DNA of 14,263 nt. It comes from Clostridia bacterium (GTDB lineage: Bacteria > Bacillota_A > Clostridia > Peptostreptococcales > JAAYPU01). The stretch spans positions 1 to 14,263 of the forward strand of contig JAKSCF010000557.1 in assembly GCA_022360735.1 (NCBI GenBank). Reading direction: 5' to 3'. Both the position numbers and the translations under genes were made by a program. Positions 7,168-13,759 of this stretch are shown here, piece after piece (position 1 is the stretch's first letter; each line of letters opens with the position of its first letter). The notes beneath the pieces were generated by a model, which searched no databases, had not been told where the DNA came from, and worked only from the letters and a program-made list of their open reading frames with translations.

Positions 7168-8544
7168 ATGGATTTAGTCATTAAGAATGGTACTATTATA
7201 ACTTCAACAGAAAGTTATAAGGCTGATATTGGTGTCAAAGACGGTAAAATATTCATGATCGCAGAAGATATTGATCCTAAAGGTACTGAAGTGGTGGACG
7301 CTTCAGGAAAATTGGTTTTACCCGGCGCTATCGATTGTCATACACATTTAGAAATGCCTTTTGGGGGAACTGTATCGGCAGACAGCTATGAAGCCGGAAC
7401 CCGAGCGGGTGCTTGCGGCGGTGTTACCACAGTATTTGACTTTGTTATTCAAGCTAAAGGGGAAGGTCTCATAGATGCAGCAGAAAGAAGAAGAAAGCTA
7501 TGTGATCCCCAAGCATGTGTTGATTATGCTTTCCACACTGCCATTACTGATTTAACGCCTGAAGTCTTAGAAGAAATGAAAACATCTGTAGAATATGGTG
7601 TTTCCAGTTTTAAAGTATTCATGGTATATGATTTTGGCGTTACGGATGGTGTATTTTATAAAGTTCTTGAAAAATCTAAAGAAGTTGGGGCTCTTATTCA
7701 AGTACATGCTGAAAACAAAGAAATTATTGATTCTCGAGTGGAAGAGTATTTAAGTAAAGGTCTAACTTCCCCATGGTATCACTATTTAAGCCGTCCTGAA
7801 TTTGTAGAAGCAGAGGCTGATGTAAGAGCTATTCACTGGGCCAAAAATTTAAACGCACCCCTTTATATCGTGCATTTAGCCAATGCTGAAGGTGCTAAGG
7901 CTGTTACTCAAGCAAGAGATGAAGGATATCCGATATTTGCTGAGACTTGCCCGCAATATTTATATTTCACTAGTGAAGTATACAAGCGTGAAGATGCCAG
8001 AAACTTTGTTTGCTCGCCTCCAATGAAAGGACAAGAAAGCCAAGATGAACTTTGGGCAGCAATTAAGCGCGGTGATATTTCTACTGTAGCAACCGACCAC
8101 TGCCCATTCCAATCTTACGAAAAAGATTGGGGTAAAGATGACTTTTCTAAGATTCCTAATGGATGCATGGGTGTAGAAAACCTTTATCCATATATGTTAA
8201 GTGAAGCCAATAAAGGCAACATCTCTTACAATCTAGCCGTTGAGCTGTGTGCTACCAATGTGGCTAAAATCTTTGGCTGCGCACCTCAAAAAGGGTTCAT
8301 CGCTGCCGGCAGTGATGCTGACATCGTGATCTATGATCCTAATAAGTCATTTACAGTATCTGTAGATAACATGCATTCAGATATTGATCATACCATTTGG
8401 GAAGGCGTAGAAATGCAAGGATATCCGGTAATGACTTTCTCTAGAGGAAAATTAGTCTATAAAGACGGTGATTTTGTAGGTGAAAAAGGATACGGCGAAT
8501 TTGTAAAATGCAACCCAGTCTTTTTTGATGGACCTACATTATAG
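7168..8544 (+). CDS. hydA: Dihydropyrimidinase / D-hydantoinase
   Basis: A 458-residue cytosolic amidohydrolase-superfamily enzyme that opens cyclic ureide rings, such as 5,6-dihydrouracil to N-carbamoyl-beta-alanine or 5-substituted hydantoins to N-carbamoyl amino acids. All binuclear zinc ligands of the family are visible: His58 and His60 in DCHTH, the carbamylated Lys149 in SSFKVFM, His180 in VHAEN, His236 in IVHLANAEG and Asp310 in ATDHCPF. The substrate-binding Tyr154 and the NGCMGVEN loop (331-338) are also present. A perfect AAAGGAGGTCG ribosome binding site lies ahead of the ATG. It is paired with the upstream NCS1 permease. No beta-ureidopropionase, carbamoylase or dihydropyrimidine dehydrogenase is in this window, so the pathway is incomplete here. 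Allantoinase is a less likely alternative given the best motif fit. Confidence 0.92.
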   Translation: MDLVIKNGTIITSTESYKADIGVKDGKIFMIAEDIDPKGTEVVDASGKLVLPGAIDCHTHLEMPFGGTVSADSYEAGTRAGACGGVTTVFDFVIQAKGEGLIDAAERRRKLCDPQACVDYAFHTAITDLTPEVLEEMKTSVEYGVSSFKVFMVYDFGVTDGVFYKVLEKSKEVGALIQVHAENKEIIDSRVEEYLSKGLTSPWYHYLSRPEFVEAEADVRAIHWAKNLNAPLYIVHLANAEGAKAVTQARDEGYPIFAETCPQYLYFTSEVYKREDARNFVCSPPMKGQESQDELWAAIKRGDISTVATDHCPFQSYEKDWGKDDFSKIPNGCMGVENLYPYMLSEANKGNISYNLAVELCATNVAKIFGCAPQKGFIAAGSDADIVIYDPNKSFTVSVDNMHSDIDHTIWEGVEMQGYPVMTFSRGKLVYKDGDFVGEKGYGEFVKCNPVFFDGPTL

Positions 8545-8552
8545 AAAATAAA

Positions 8553-8596
8553 GAGAAAAGCCTCGAAAATTCAATGAATTTTCGAGGCTTATTTAG
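8553..8596. terminator. Strong bidirectional terminator hairpin
   Basis: AAGCCTCGAAAATTCA (8558-8573) and TGAATTTTCGAGGCTT (8575-8590) are perfect reverse complements, giving a stem of about 13 usable pairs. TTATTTAG follows on the plus strand, and on the minus strand TTTTCTCTTTATT follows, so it can serve the hydantoinase gene and the minus-strand genes that end here. Confidence 0.8.
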
Positions 8597-8619
8597 TTTA
8601 AACATAATTAAATCTAATA

Positions 8620-8886
8620 ATACCCTTTTTCCAAAATCGCCTATAACCGCCTCTACAAGCTTTTCTACGTCCTCTCGATTCATTAAGTCTGCGATATACC
8701 CTTTAGCCTCTATGCCTCGATTCTCGAGCTCTTGTGCACGGTTAAGAATTCGATCTGTAGTAGACACCAAAGCAATCTTACCACCCAGTTTCCAATAATT
8801 TGTGCTGCGGCAAATCCGATCCCTGCAGAACTTCCTCCACCCGTAATAAAACACACTTGCCCATCAAACCTAGTATGCACTTTCAT
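8620..8886 (-). pseudogene. Short-chain dehydrogenase/reductase remnant, frameshifted and truncated
   Basis: On the minus strand an ATG at 8886, with AAGGGGG ahead, opens MKVHTRFDGQVCFITGGG and continues SSAGIGFAAAQIIG, the N-terminal Rossmann motif (TGxxxGIG) of classical NAD(P)-dependent short-chain dehydrogenases. Near 8788-8793 the match shifts frame by one base, in a short A run, and resumes as KLGGKIALVSTTDRI and ADLMNREDVEKLVEAVIGDFG, the expected second strand and helix. Similarity stops around 8625, before the NNAG motif and the Tyr-Lys active site, and the terminator follows. Only about 85 of the usual roughly 250 residues remain. A single frameshift could be a sequencing error, but the missing two thirds cannot. 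It lies downstream of hslO in the same direction. Confidence 0.8.
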
Positions 8887-8903
8887 GCTCTTCCCCCTTA
8901 ATT

Positions 8904-8980
8904 ATGGTTGAACAATGGTTAAACAATGGTCGAACAATCGTTCCACTATGGTTTAACTATTGTTTAACTATTGTTCCACT
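8904..8980. repeat. Array of seven 11-bp tandem repeats with palindromic cores
   Basis: Seven uninterrupted 11-base units: ATGGTTGAACA, ATGGTTAAACA, ATGGTCGAACA, ATCGTTCCACT, ATGGTTTAACT, ATTGTTTAACT, ATTGTTCCACT. The core approaches GTTNAAC, itself a dyad, so the whole block also forms a large imperfect inverted repeat about its centre. The period is close to one helical turn and is not a multiple of three. The array lies between the SDR remnant and hslO and contains the hslO stop codon and its last codons. No function is known to me. Confidence 0.85.
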
Positions 8981-9852
8981 ACCATGCCTTCAAGCAAATC
9001 TTTTAGCTTTACTTTATCAAACAGATATTTCTTCCGGCAGAATTGGCAGACCAGCTCAGCCTGTTCATCTTCTTGATAGATTTTTCCAAGCTCTTTTTTT
9101 CCTAAACTGATCAATCCTCTTTCAAATCCATCCCATGAACAGTCACATTGATAGTCCACTTCATGTTCTCCAATCTTCAGCATTTCAAAAGACTCAAAAA
9201 TGGCATCATGCACTTGGTGAACATTTTCAGCTTTCACAATTAGTTCAGTTATAGATGGAATGGTTTTAATGGTATTTTCAAGTTTTGTCAAAACATCCTC
9301 ATTAGGCTGGGGGAGCATTTGAATGATACACCCGCCTGCCGCTTTAATGGAATGATCCGTATCCACCAATACCCCAGCCAAAACAGACGATGGCTGCTGC
9401 TCTGAATAGGCAAAATATGCCGTAAAATCTTCAGCTATTTCACCCGTTATCAAATCCGATTGTCCAATATACGGCTCTTTAAGGCCCAGATCTTTTATAA
9501 CGGTCATATTTCCCCCACCTACTGCAGCACCTACATTTAATTTTCCATTATCATTTAATGGCAGATCCACTTTAGGGTTTTGTATATATCCTTTTACAAT
9601 CCCTTTTGAATCTGCCACAACTAAAATTTGTCCTGCTTCCCCATTCCCTTTTATAATGACGGTAACCTTACTTTCATCTCCCTTCAACATTAAACCCATC
9701 AAAGATGTACACATAATGGTTCTCCCTAACGCTGCTGACGCCGTCGGTGTCGTGTCATGAGTGATTCGCATCTTTTCTACCATTTCTGTTGAAAGCACTG
9801 TATAAGCTCTAAAGTTCATTTCTTTATCCATTGATATAAGTACTTGATTCAT
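8968..9852 (-). CDS. hslO: Redox-regulated chaperone Hsp33
   Basis: Cytosolic holdase chaperone switched on by oxidation, 294 residues, the usual length. The C-terminal redox switch is intact: zinc-binding CDC (Cys236, Cys238) and CQFC (Cys269, Cys272), in the family's CxC-X(27-32)-CxxC arrangement. The N-terminal core shows typical motifs such as HDTTPTASAALGRTIMCTS and GGGNMTVIKDLGLKEPYIGQ. An AAGGGG ribosome binding site precedes the ATG at 9852. The spore-protein gene ends 29 bases upstream on the same strand. The last residues VVEQ and the stop are encoded inside the 11-bp repeat array, so the C-terminal tail may have been changed by repeat growth. Confidence 0.96.
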   Translation of the reverse strand: MNQVLISMDKEMNFRAYTVLSTEMVEKMRITHDTTPTASAALGRTIMCTSLMGLMLKGDESKVTVIIKGNGEAGQILVVADSKGIVKGYIQNPKVDLPLNDNGKLNVGAAVGGGNMTVIKDLGLKEPYIGQSDLITGEIAEDFTAYFAYSEQQPSSVLAGVLVDTDHSIKAAGGCIIQMLPQPNEDVLTKLENTIKTIPSITELIVKAENVHQVHDAIFESFEMLKIGEHEVDYQCDCSWDGFERGLISLGKKELGKIYQEDEQAELVCQFCRKKYLFDKVKLKDLLEGMVVEQ

Positions 9853-9881
9853 ATTAAATCCCCTTAAAATTGTTTAGCAAA

Positions 9882-10058
9882 CTATTTTTTCTTTTTCTTT
9901 TTTCTTGATGTCATAATGCCGCCTATTCTTCCGGTTTCCTTAGCTGTAAGGCCTCCCCATCCGGCTTTTTTCACTTTGTTCATTAATCCCAGTTCTTCAG
10001 CTATTTCATACTTCATTAAATCATTCTCTGTTAACTTCTTCTCTTTTTTCTTTTTCAT
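9882..10058 (-). CDS. Alpha/beta-type small acid-soluble spore protein
   Basis: A 58-residue DNA-binding spore protein, read as MKKKKEKKLTENDLMKYEIA, EELGLMNKVKKAGWGGLTAK, ETGRIGGIMTSRKKKKKK. The segment MKYEIAEELGL matches the conserved first helix of these proteins, including the E-I-A site cut by the germination protease GPR, and GGLTAKETGRIGG matches the second conserved block. In the family they coat spore DNA and protect it from UV and damage. The ATG at 10058 has TAGGAGTG ahead. It lacks the usual C-terminal helix after the second block and instead carries runs of Lys at both ends. It shows that the host forms endospores, and forespore (sigma-G) expression is expected, though I did not identify that promoter. 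Confidence 0.88.
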   Translation of the reverse strand: MKKKKEKKLTENDLMKYEIAEELGLMNKVKKAGWGGLTAKETGRIGGIMTSRKKKKKK

Positions 10059-10104
10059 ACAGGCACACTCCTAATGATTTTTTCATTATTATAAGGAATA
10101 TGCC

Positions 10105-10133
10105 TGAAATATATACCATTCTTCTATATTTCA
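10105..10133 (-). terminator. Weak hairpin after the CPBP gene
   Basis: TGAAATATA (10105-10113) and TATATTTCA (10125-10133) form a 9-bp perfect inverted repeat with an 11-base loop just past the CPBP stop. The stem is nearly all AT and no T-tract follows on the minus strand, so termination here is doubtful. Confidence 0.25.
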
Positions 10134-10137
10134 TCCG

Positions 10138-11040
10138 TCAAATGTTGAAAGATAAGAGGGTTATCACCAAATAAGCACCTATCACAATATGAATCGGTAT
10201 CCACGGCATTTTTCCCATTTCGCTCAACCGCATTCCTTCTACATCTTTTACTTGGTGATTTTTACCGATTTTCCCAATCAGCCACTTAACGACCTGCAGA
10301 CTTATAAATGCCATAATCCCCCAGCTGATCATTGCGCTGATCAGGCCTGTAAAATCGCTTACGCCTTGGGTATTTTGCTCTATCTCCGATGAATATGTCA
10401 TGACCATATACCCTAACGTCAATGATATAAAGTTATTCGTCATATGACCGATAATCCCGGCAAAAATACTCCCTGTTTTATACACTAAATAACCAAAAAT
10501 AATACCCAGTAAAATTGGACCTATAAGATTTTGATAATTAAAATGAAATAGTCCAAAGAGTAAGGATGAAATAATGATGGCGTTTCTTTTCCCCAAACCA
10601 CGGTACTGCCATAACATAACCCCTCTAAAAAAGAACTCTTCACAAATTCCTGCCGACAGAGATATAACCGGAAGATAAATTAAATACTCTTCAAAAGTCC
10701 TGGGCAAAGGTATCTGCACAGGGTCAAACTCTACAAAAAGACTCAATATAAAATTAAAGGTTAGACTTACAAAAACCACTATTGGATATGAAAAAACAGT
10801 AATCAGAATCGTTAGAATACCGTCTCGAAGGGTTAGTGGTTGTATGTTTAAATCTTTCAATCTGATTTTTTTGACTCTAACAAAAATAAAAGCAGGTAAA
10901 AATATCAGAACCCATTCCGTAATTAACAAACCTATTATAAGGTCTCTCTGCTGCACGATTACCCCTAAGGTTAGAAGCAAGGATGCTATGAACATATAAA
11001 ATAGGTTCATCGTAAATATTTCTTTGAGATGTTTATTCAT
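10138..11040 (-). CDS. CPBP-family intramembrane metalloprotease (CAAX protease/Abi-like)
   Basis: A 300-residue polytopic membrane protein with about eight hydrophobic segments. The three family motifs are present: EEFFFRG (134-140, catalytic glutamates and Arg), FGLFHF with His166, and GHMTNN with His199 and an Asn. In this family the glutamates and histidines form the intramembrane metal site. Members process prenylated or other membrane peptides, or give bacteriocin self-immunity; no substrate can be named here. Its start lies 10 bases after the stop of the M20 amidohydrolase and its GAGGT ribosome binding site overlaps that stop, so the two are probably one operon. No bacteriocin precursor is visible nearby. 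Confidence 0.9.
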   Translation of the reverse strand: MNKHLKEIFTMNLFYMFIASLLLTLGVIVQQRDLIIGLLITEWVLIFLPAFIFVRVKKIRLKDLNIQPLTLRDGILTILITVFSYPIVVFVSLTFNFILSLFVEFDPVQIPLPRTFEEYLIYLPVISLSAGICEEFFFRGVMLWQYRGLGKRNAIIISSLLFGLFHFNYQNLIGPILLGIIFGYLVYKTGSIFAGIIGHMTNNFISLTLGYMVMTYSSEIEQNTQGVSDFTGLISAMISWGIMAFISLQVVKWLIGKIGKNHQVKDVEGMRLSEMGKMPWIPIHIVIGAYLVITLLSFNI

Positions 11041-11050
11041 GTCTTTTACC

Positions 11051-12205
11051 TCATATTTCTTGTAATAAATTCCAATATACCTGTATTGCTGTCATCAATA
11101 TATCTTCATTAAAATTAAACTTAGAGCTATGTAAAGGATGTGTGTATCCCGCTTCTTCATTATACGAACCAACGAAAAAGAACATACCCGGAACCTTTTG
11201 CTGGAAGAAGGAAAAATCCTCAGATATCATCGCCGGCTTAGCTTCAATGAAATCCTCTGCCCCTACAGCTTTTTGTAGTGCCGATACAAGATGTTCATCA
11301 TTTTGTACCACTCTATACATATGATTGAAATCAACCTTTATTTCACAATCATATGCATCACCCATTCCTTTAGCTATGTCTTCAATCCGCTTTACCAAAG
11401 TATCATAAACATCATCACTGAAAGCTCGCATGGTTCCAACAATATGAACCTCATCAGCAATAACATTACCTGCTTCACCACCATTAATCTTCCCCATTGT
11501 GAAGACAGCACTGCTCATAGGATCAATGTTTCGGCTCATTAAGCTCTGGGCTGCCATAACGAAATTTGCAGCTGTTACAATAGCATCTTTACCCTTATGA
11601 GGCATGGCGCCGTGAGCGGTTTGCCCCTTAACAGTAATACCCACTTCTCCGTTTCTTGCCATCAAAGCCCCTGCTTTGGCAGCCACTTTACCTTGAGGAT
11701 ATTCCGGGAAAATGTGCAATCCAACGATGCGATCAATCCGGTACTTTTCAATAATGCCTTCCGATACCATAACCTCTGCTCCGCCGGGACCTTCCTCAGC
11801 AGGTTGAAAAATAAAAACCAGATGATCTTTAATTTGATTTCGATTTTGAACCGCATATTTAACAAATCCTAATAACGCAGCCGTATGCCCGTCATGACCA
11901 CAAGCATGCATACACCCTTCATTAAGAGATTTATAATCGCATGTATTATCTTCCTGAACGGGTAATCCGTCAATATCCGCGCGAAAGGCTGTGGTATATG
12001 CCCCGTTGATGCCTCTTAATATCCCGATTACACCTGTTTTGGCCGAGGCATGAATTTCATCTACGCCATACTCTTTTAACTTATTTTTAATGAATTCACT
12101 GGTTTTATACTCATTAAACCCTCTTTCAGGGTATTGATGTATCCTTCTTCTTAGCTCTACTACTTCACTATTTAGTTTTAAAATACCCTCATTTATCTTA
12201 ATCAT
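11051..12205 (-). CDS. M20D-family metallo-amidohydrolase (possible N-acetyl-diaminopimelate deacetylase)
   Basis: A 384-residue cytosolic zinc/manganese-type hydrolase of peptidase family M20D, which removes acyl groups from amino acids. Metal-site motifs are intact: MHACGHDGH (99-107, Cys102 and His104), PAEEGPGG with the catalytic Glu137 and ligand Glu138, GLHIFPEYP (His164) and THPLHSSKF (His359). A dimerisation (lid) domain lies around residues 180-295. AAGGAGG stands just ahead of the ATG. The gene is divergent from the lysine-riboswitch/asd/dapA operon; because Firmicutes N-acetyl-diaminopimelate deacetylases belong to this family, that role is possible, but its own transcript is not under the riboswitch and no dapH-type acetyltransferase is in view. 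Hippurate or N-acyl-amino-acid hydrolase are equal alternatives. Confidence 0.92.
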   Translation of the reverse strand: MIKINEGILKLNSEVVELRRRIHQYPERGFNEYKTSEFIKNKLKEYGVDEIHASAKTGVIGILRGINGAYTTAFRADIDGLPVQEDNTCDYKSLNEGCMHACGHDGHTAALLGFVKYAVQNRNQIKDHLVFIFQPAEEGPGGAEVMVSEGIIEKYRIDRIVGLHIFPEYPQGKVAAKAGALMARNGEVGITVKGQTAHGAMPHKGKDAIVTAANFVMAAQSLMSRNIDPMSSAVFTMGKINGGEAGNVIADEVHIVGTMRAFSDDVYDTLVKRIEDIAKGMGDAYDCEIKVDFNHMYRVVQNDEHLVSALQKAVGAEDFIEAKPAMISEDFSFFQQKVPGMFFFVGSYNEEAGYTHPLHSSKFNFNEDILMTAIQVYWNLLQEI

Positions 12206-12310
12206 GCTTCCTCCTTGTCACTTAGCCGGTATTATGCATATAATATAAGAACATCCTATTTTATCCAGTCATTTTATACGGTCGAAATGACGAAAAAAAT
12301 TTCTTTCCAA

Positions 12311-12339
12311 ATTATATCACATGCTATTTACATTTAATA
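12311..12339 (-). promoter_or_regulatory. Candidate sigma-A promoter of the M20/CPBP operon
   Basis: On the minus strand TGATATAAT gives a perfect extended -10 (TGnTATAAT; -10 at 12316-12311), with a weak TATTAA -35 exactly 17 bases upstream. It is about 105 bases ahead of the M20 start codon. Confidence 0.45.
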
Positions 12340-12350
12340 GTATTTTGTCG

Positions 12351-12380
12351 TTGACATCATAATATACAATGTGGTAGTAT
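12351..12380 (+). promoter_or_regulatory. Sigma-A promoter of the riboswitch-asd-dapA operon
   Basis: A perfect -35 TTGACA (12351-12356) and a -10 TAGTAT (12375-12380) with an 18-base spacer. The start site predicted a few bases later sits just ahead of the riboswitch, as expected. Confidence 0.65.
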
Positions 12381-12400
12381 ACCTTATATGTTAATAAGTA

Positions 12401-12588
12401 GCGTGTGGTAAAGAGGTCGCGGTTGATAATCAGTAACACAAATGGTTGATTTGGGAATCATTAGTTTGTGTGAAAGGTATGGCCGCCGAAGTGGTATTTC
12501 ATCCCAAGGAATACTGCTGGGACTATACAGAATATGTATAGTACTGTCGTTGAGGGTCCTGCAGCTTTCAATGGTGCGCTTACACAGG
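12401..12588 (+). ncRNA. Lysine riboswitch (L-box) aptamer
   Basis: The conserved core is recognisable: AAGAGGTCGCGG at the 5' side, GAAAGG followed by GGCCGCCGAAGTGG, the TGCTGGG element, a hairpin CTATAC/GTATAG and a hairpin TTGAGGG/CTTTCAA. The closing P1 helix pairs GTGTGGTAAAG (12403-12413) with CTTACAC (12579-12585). This arrangement is that of the lysC-type L-box. In the known mechanism lysine binding stabilises P1 and lets the downstream terminator form. It lies between the promoter and asd, so asd-dapA should be repressed by lysine. Confidence 0.92.
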
Positions 12589-12606
12589 CAGCAGAACTTG
12601 AACGTT

Positions 12607-12636
12607 AAATCGTGAGTGTTTCTGCTCGCGATTTTT
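12607..12636 (+). terminator. Riboswitch-controlled intrinsic terminator
   Basis: AAATCGTGAG (12607-12616) pairs with CTCGCGATTT (12625-12634), with one G-U pair, around an 8-base loop, and the 3' arm runs into a T-tract. It lies 19 bases after the aptamer and about 90 before asd, fitting transcription attenuation. Confidence 0.85.
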
Positions 12637-12724
12637 GTTGTATTATCAATGTTTATAATTAATATTAAAAATTTCATCTTAATATTATATAATAAAGTAA
12701 TAATTACGTTGAGGAGGACAAGAA

Positions 12725-13711
12725 ATGAAGAAACCAAATCTCGCGATAGTAGGTTCTACAGGAATGGTAGGTCGCACATTTTTGAAAGTATTAGAACAAA
12801 GAAACTTCCCATTTAACCATTTATATCTAATGGCTTCTGCTAAATCAGCAGGTCAAACTATAACTTTTAAAGGAAAAGATTATGTAATTGAAGAACTTAC
12901 AGAAAAATCTTTTGATAAAGACATAGATATTGCCTTATTTTCAGCAGGAGGTTCTACCAGTACAACTTTTGCCCCAATAGCCGCTTCCAAAGGTGTCGTG
13001 GTTATTGACAACAGCAGTGCATGGAGAATGGATAAAGACGTTCCACTTATTGTTCCTGAAGTCAATCCACAAGATGTTAAAAAACATAAAGGCATCATTG
13101 CCAATCCAAATTGCTCTACTATTCAGGCTGTAGTTCCTTTAAAACCTTTACATGATCACTACAAAATAAAAAGAATCGTATACTCTACTTATCAAGCCGT
13201 ATCCGGTTCAGGTGTAAAAGGTGTTAAAGACTTAGAGGAAGGTTTAAAGGGCAATGATTTAAAGGCTGCCTATCCTCATCCTATCGCCGGCAACTGTTTG
13301 CCGCACATTGATGTTTTTATGGAAAATGGGTATACCAAGGAAGAAATGAAAATGATTAACGAAACCATGAAAATACTAGGCGATTATGACCTGAAAATAA
13401 CTGCTACTACAGTTAGAGTGCCCGTTAAAGACTCTCACAGTGAATCTATAAATGTGGAATTTGAAAAACCATATGAACTGGAAGATGTTAAAAAAATATT
13501 AGAAGAAGCCCCAGGTATCATTCTTCAAGATGATCCATTTAATAACATTTATCCACTAGCGAGAAGTTCAGCCGGTACAGATGAAGTTTATGTGGGCAGG
13601 CTGCGAAGAGATTTTAGTGCCGATAGTGCCCTCAACATGTGGGTAGTAGCCGACAACATTAGAAAAGGTGCTGCAACCAATGCAGTACAAATTGCCGAAC
13701 TTATGATCTAA
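12725..13711 (+). CDS. asd: Aspartate-semialdehyde dehydrogenase
   Basis: Reduces L-aspartyl-4-phosphate to L-aspartate-4-semialdehyde with NADPH, at the entry to the lysine/diaminopimelate, threonine and methionine branches. The 328-residue length is normal. Visible residues: the nucleotide-binding GSTGMVG (10-16), the phosphate-binding Arg101 in SSAWRM, the catalytic Cys130 in NPNCST, Gln157 in QAVSGSG, and Arg231 and His238 in the RVPV-HSES segment. GAGGAGG lies 7 bases ahead of the ATG. dapA follows 48 bases downstream, and expression of both is expected to be set by the lysine riboswitch upstream. Confidence 0.97.
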   Translation: MKKPNLAIVGSTGMVGRTFLKVLEQRNFPFNHLYLMASAKSAGQTITFKGKDYVIEELTEKSFDKDIDIALFSAGGSTSTTFAPIAASKGVVVIDNSSAWRMDKDVPLIVPEVNPQDVKKHKGIIANPNCSTIQAVVPLKPLHDHYKIKRIVYSTYQAVSGSGVKGVKDLEEGLKGNDLKAAYPHPIAGNCLPHIDVFMENGYTKEEMKMINETMKILGDYDLKITATTVRVPVKDSHSESINVEFEKPYELEDVKKILEEAPGIILQDDPFNNIYPLARSSAGTDEVYVGRLRRDFSADSALNMWVVADNIRKGAATNAVQIAELMI

Positions 13712-13759
13712 GTACAAAAGAAAATAACATTTTATAATTAAAGAAAGGAATGTATAACA

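Noticed and set aside
8904..8980. CRISPR-like array
   Set aside because: The 11-bp units are contiguous with no unique spacers and there are no cas genes nearby.
11291..11872. Plus-strand open frames inside the M20 hydrolase gene
   Set aside because: They are antisense to a conserved, well-spaced enzyme gene and show no protein family features.
10138..12205. Bacteriocin or abortive-infection locus suggested by the CPBP protein
   Set aside because: The partner gene is an M20 hydrolase, and no precursor peptide, ABC exporter or toxin-like gene is present, so nothing but the family name supports it.
12384..12737. Minus-strand open frame of 117 codons across the riboswitch
   Set aside because: It covers the whole lysine aptamer, terminator and asd start on the opposite strand; the RNA structure accounts for the sequence and the protein looks like nothing known.
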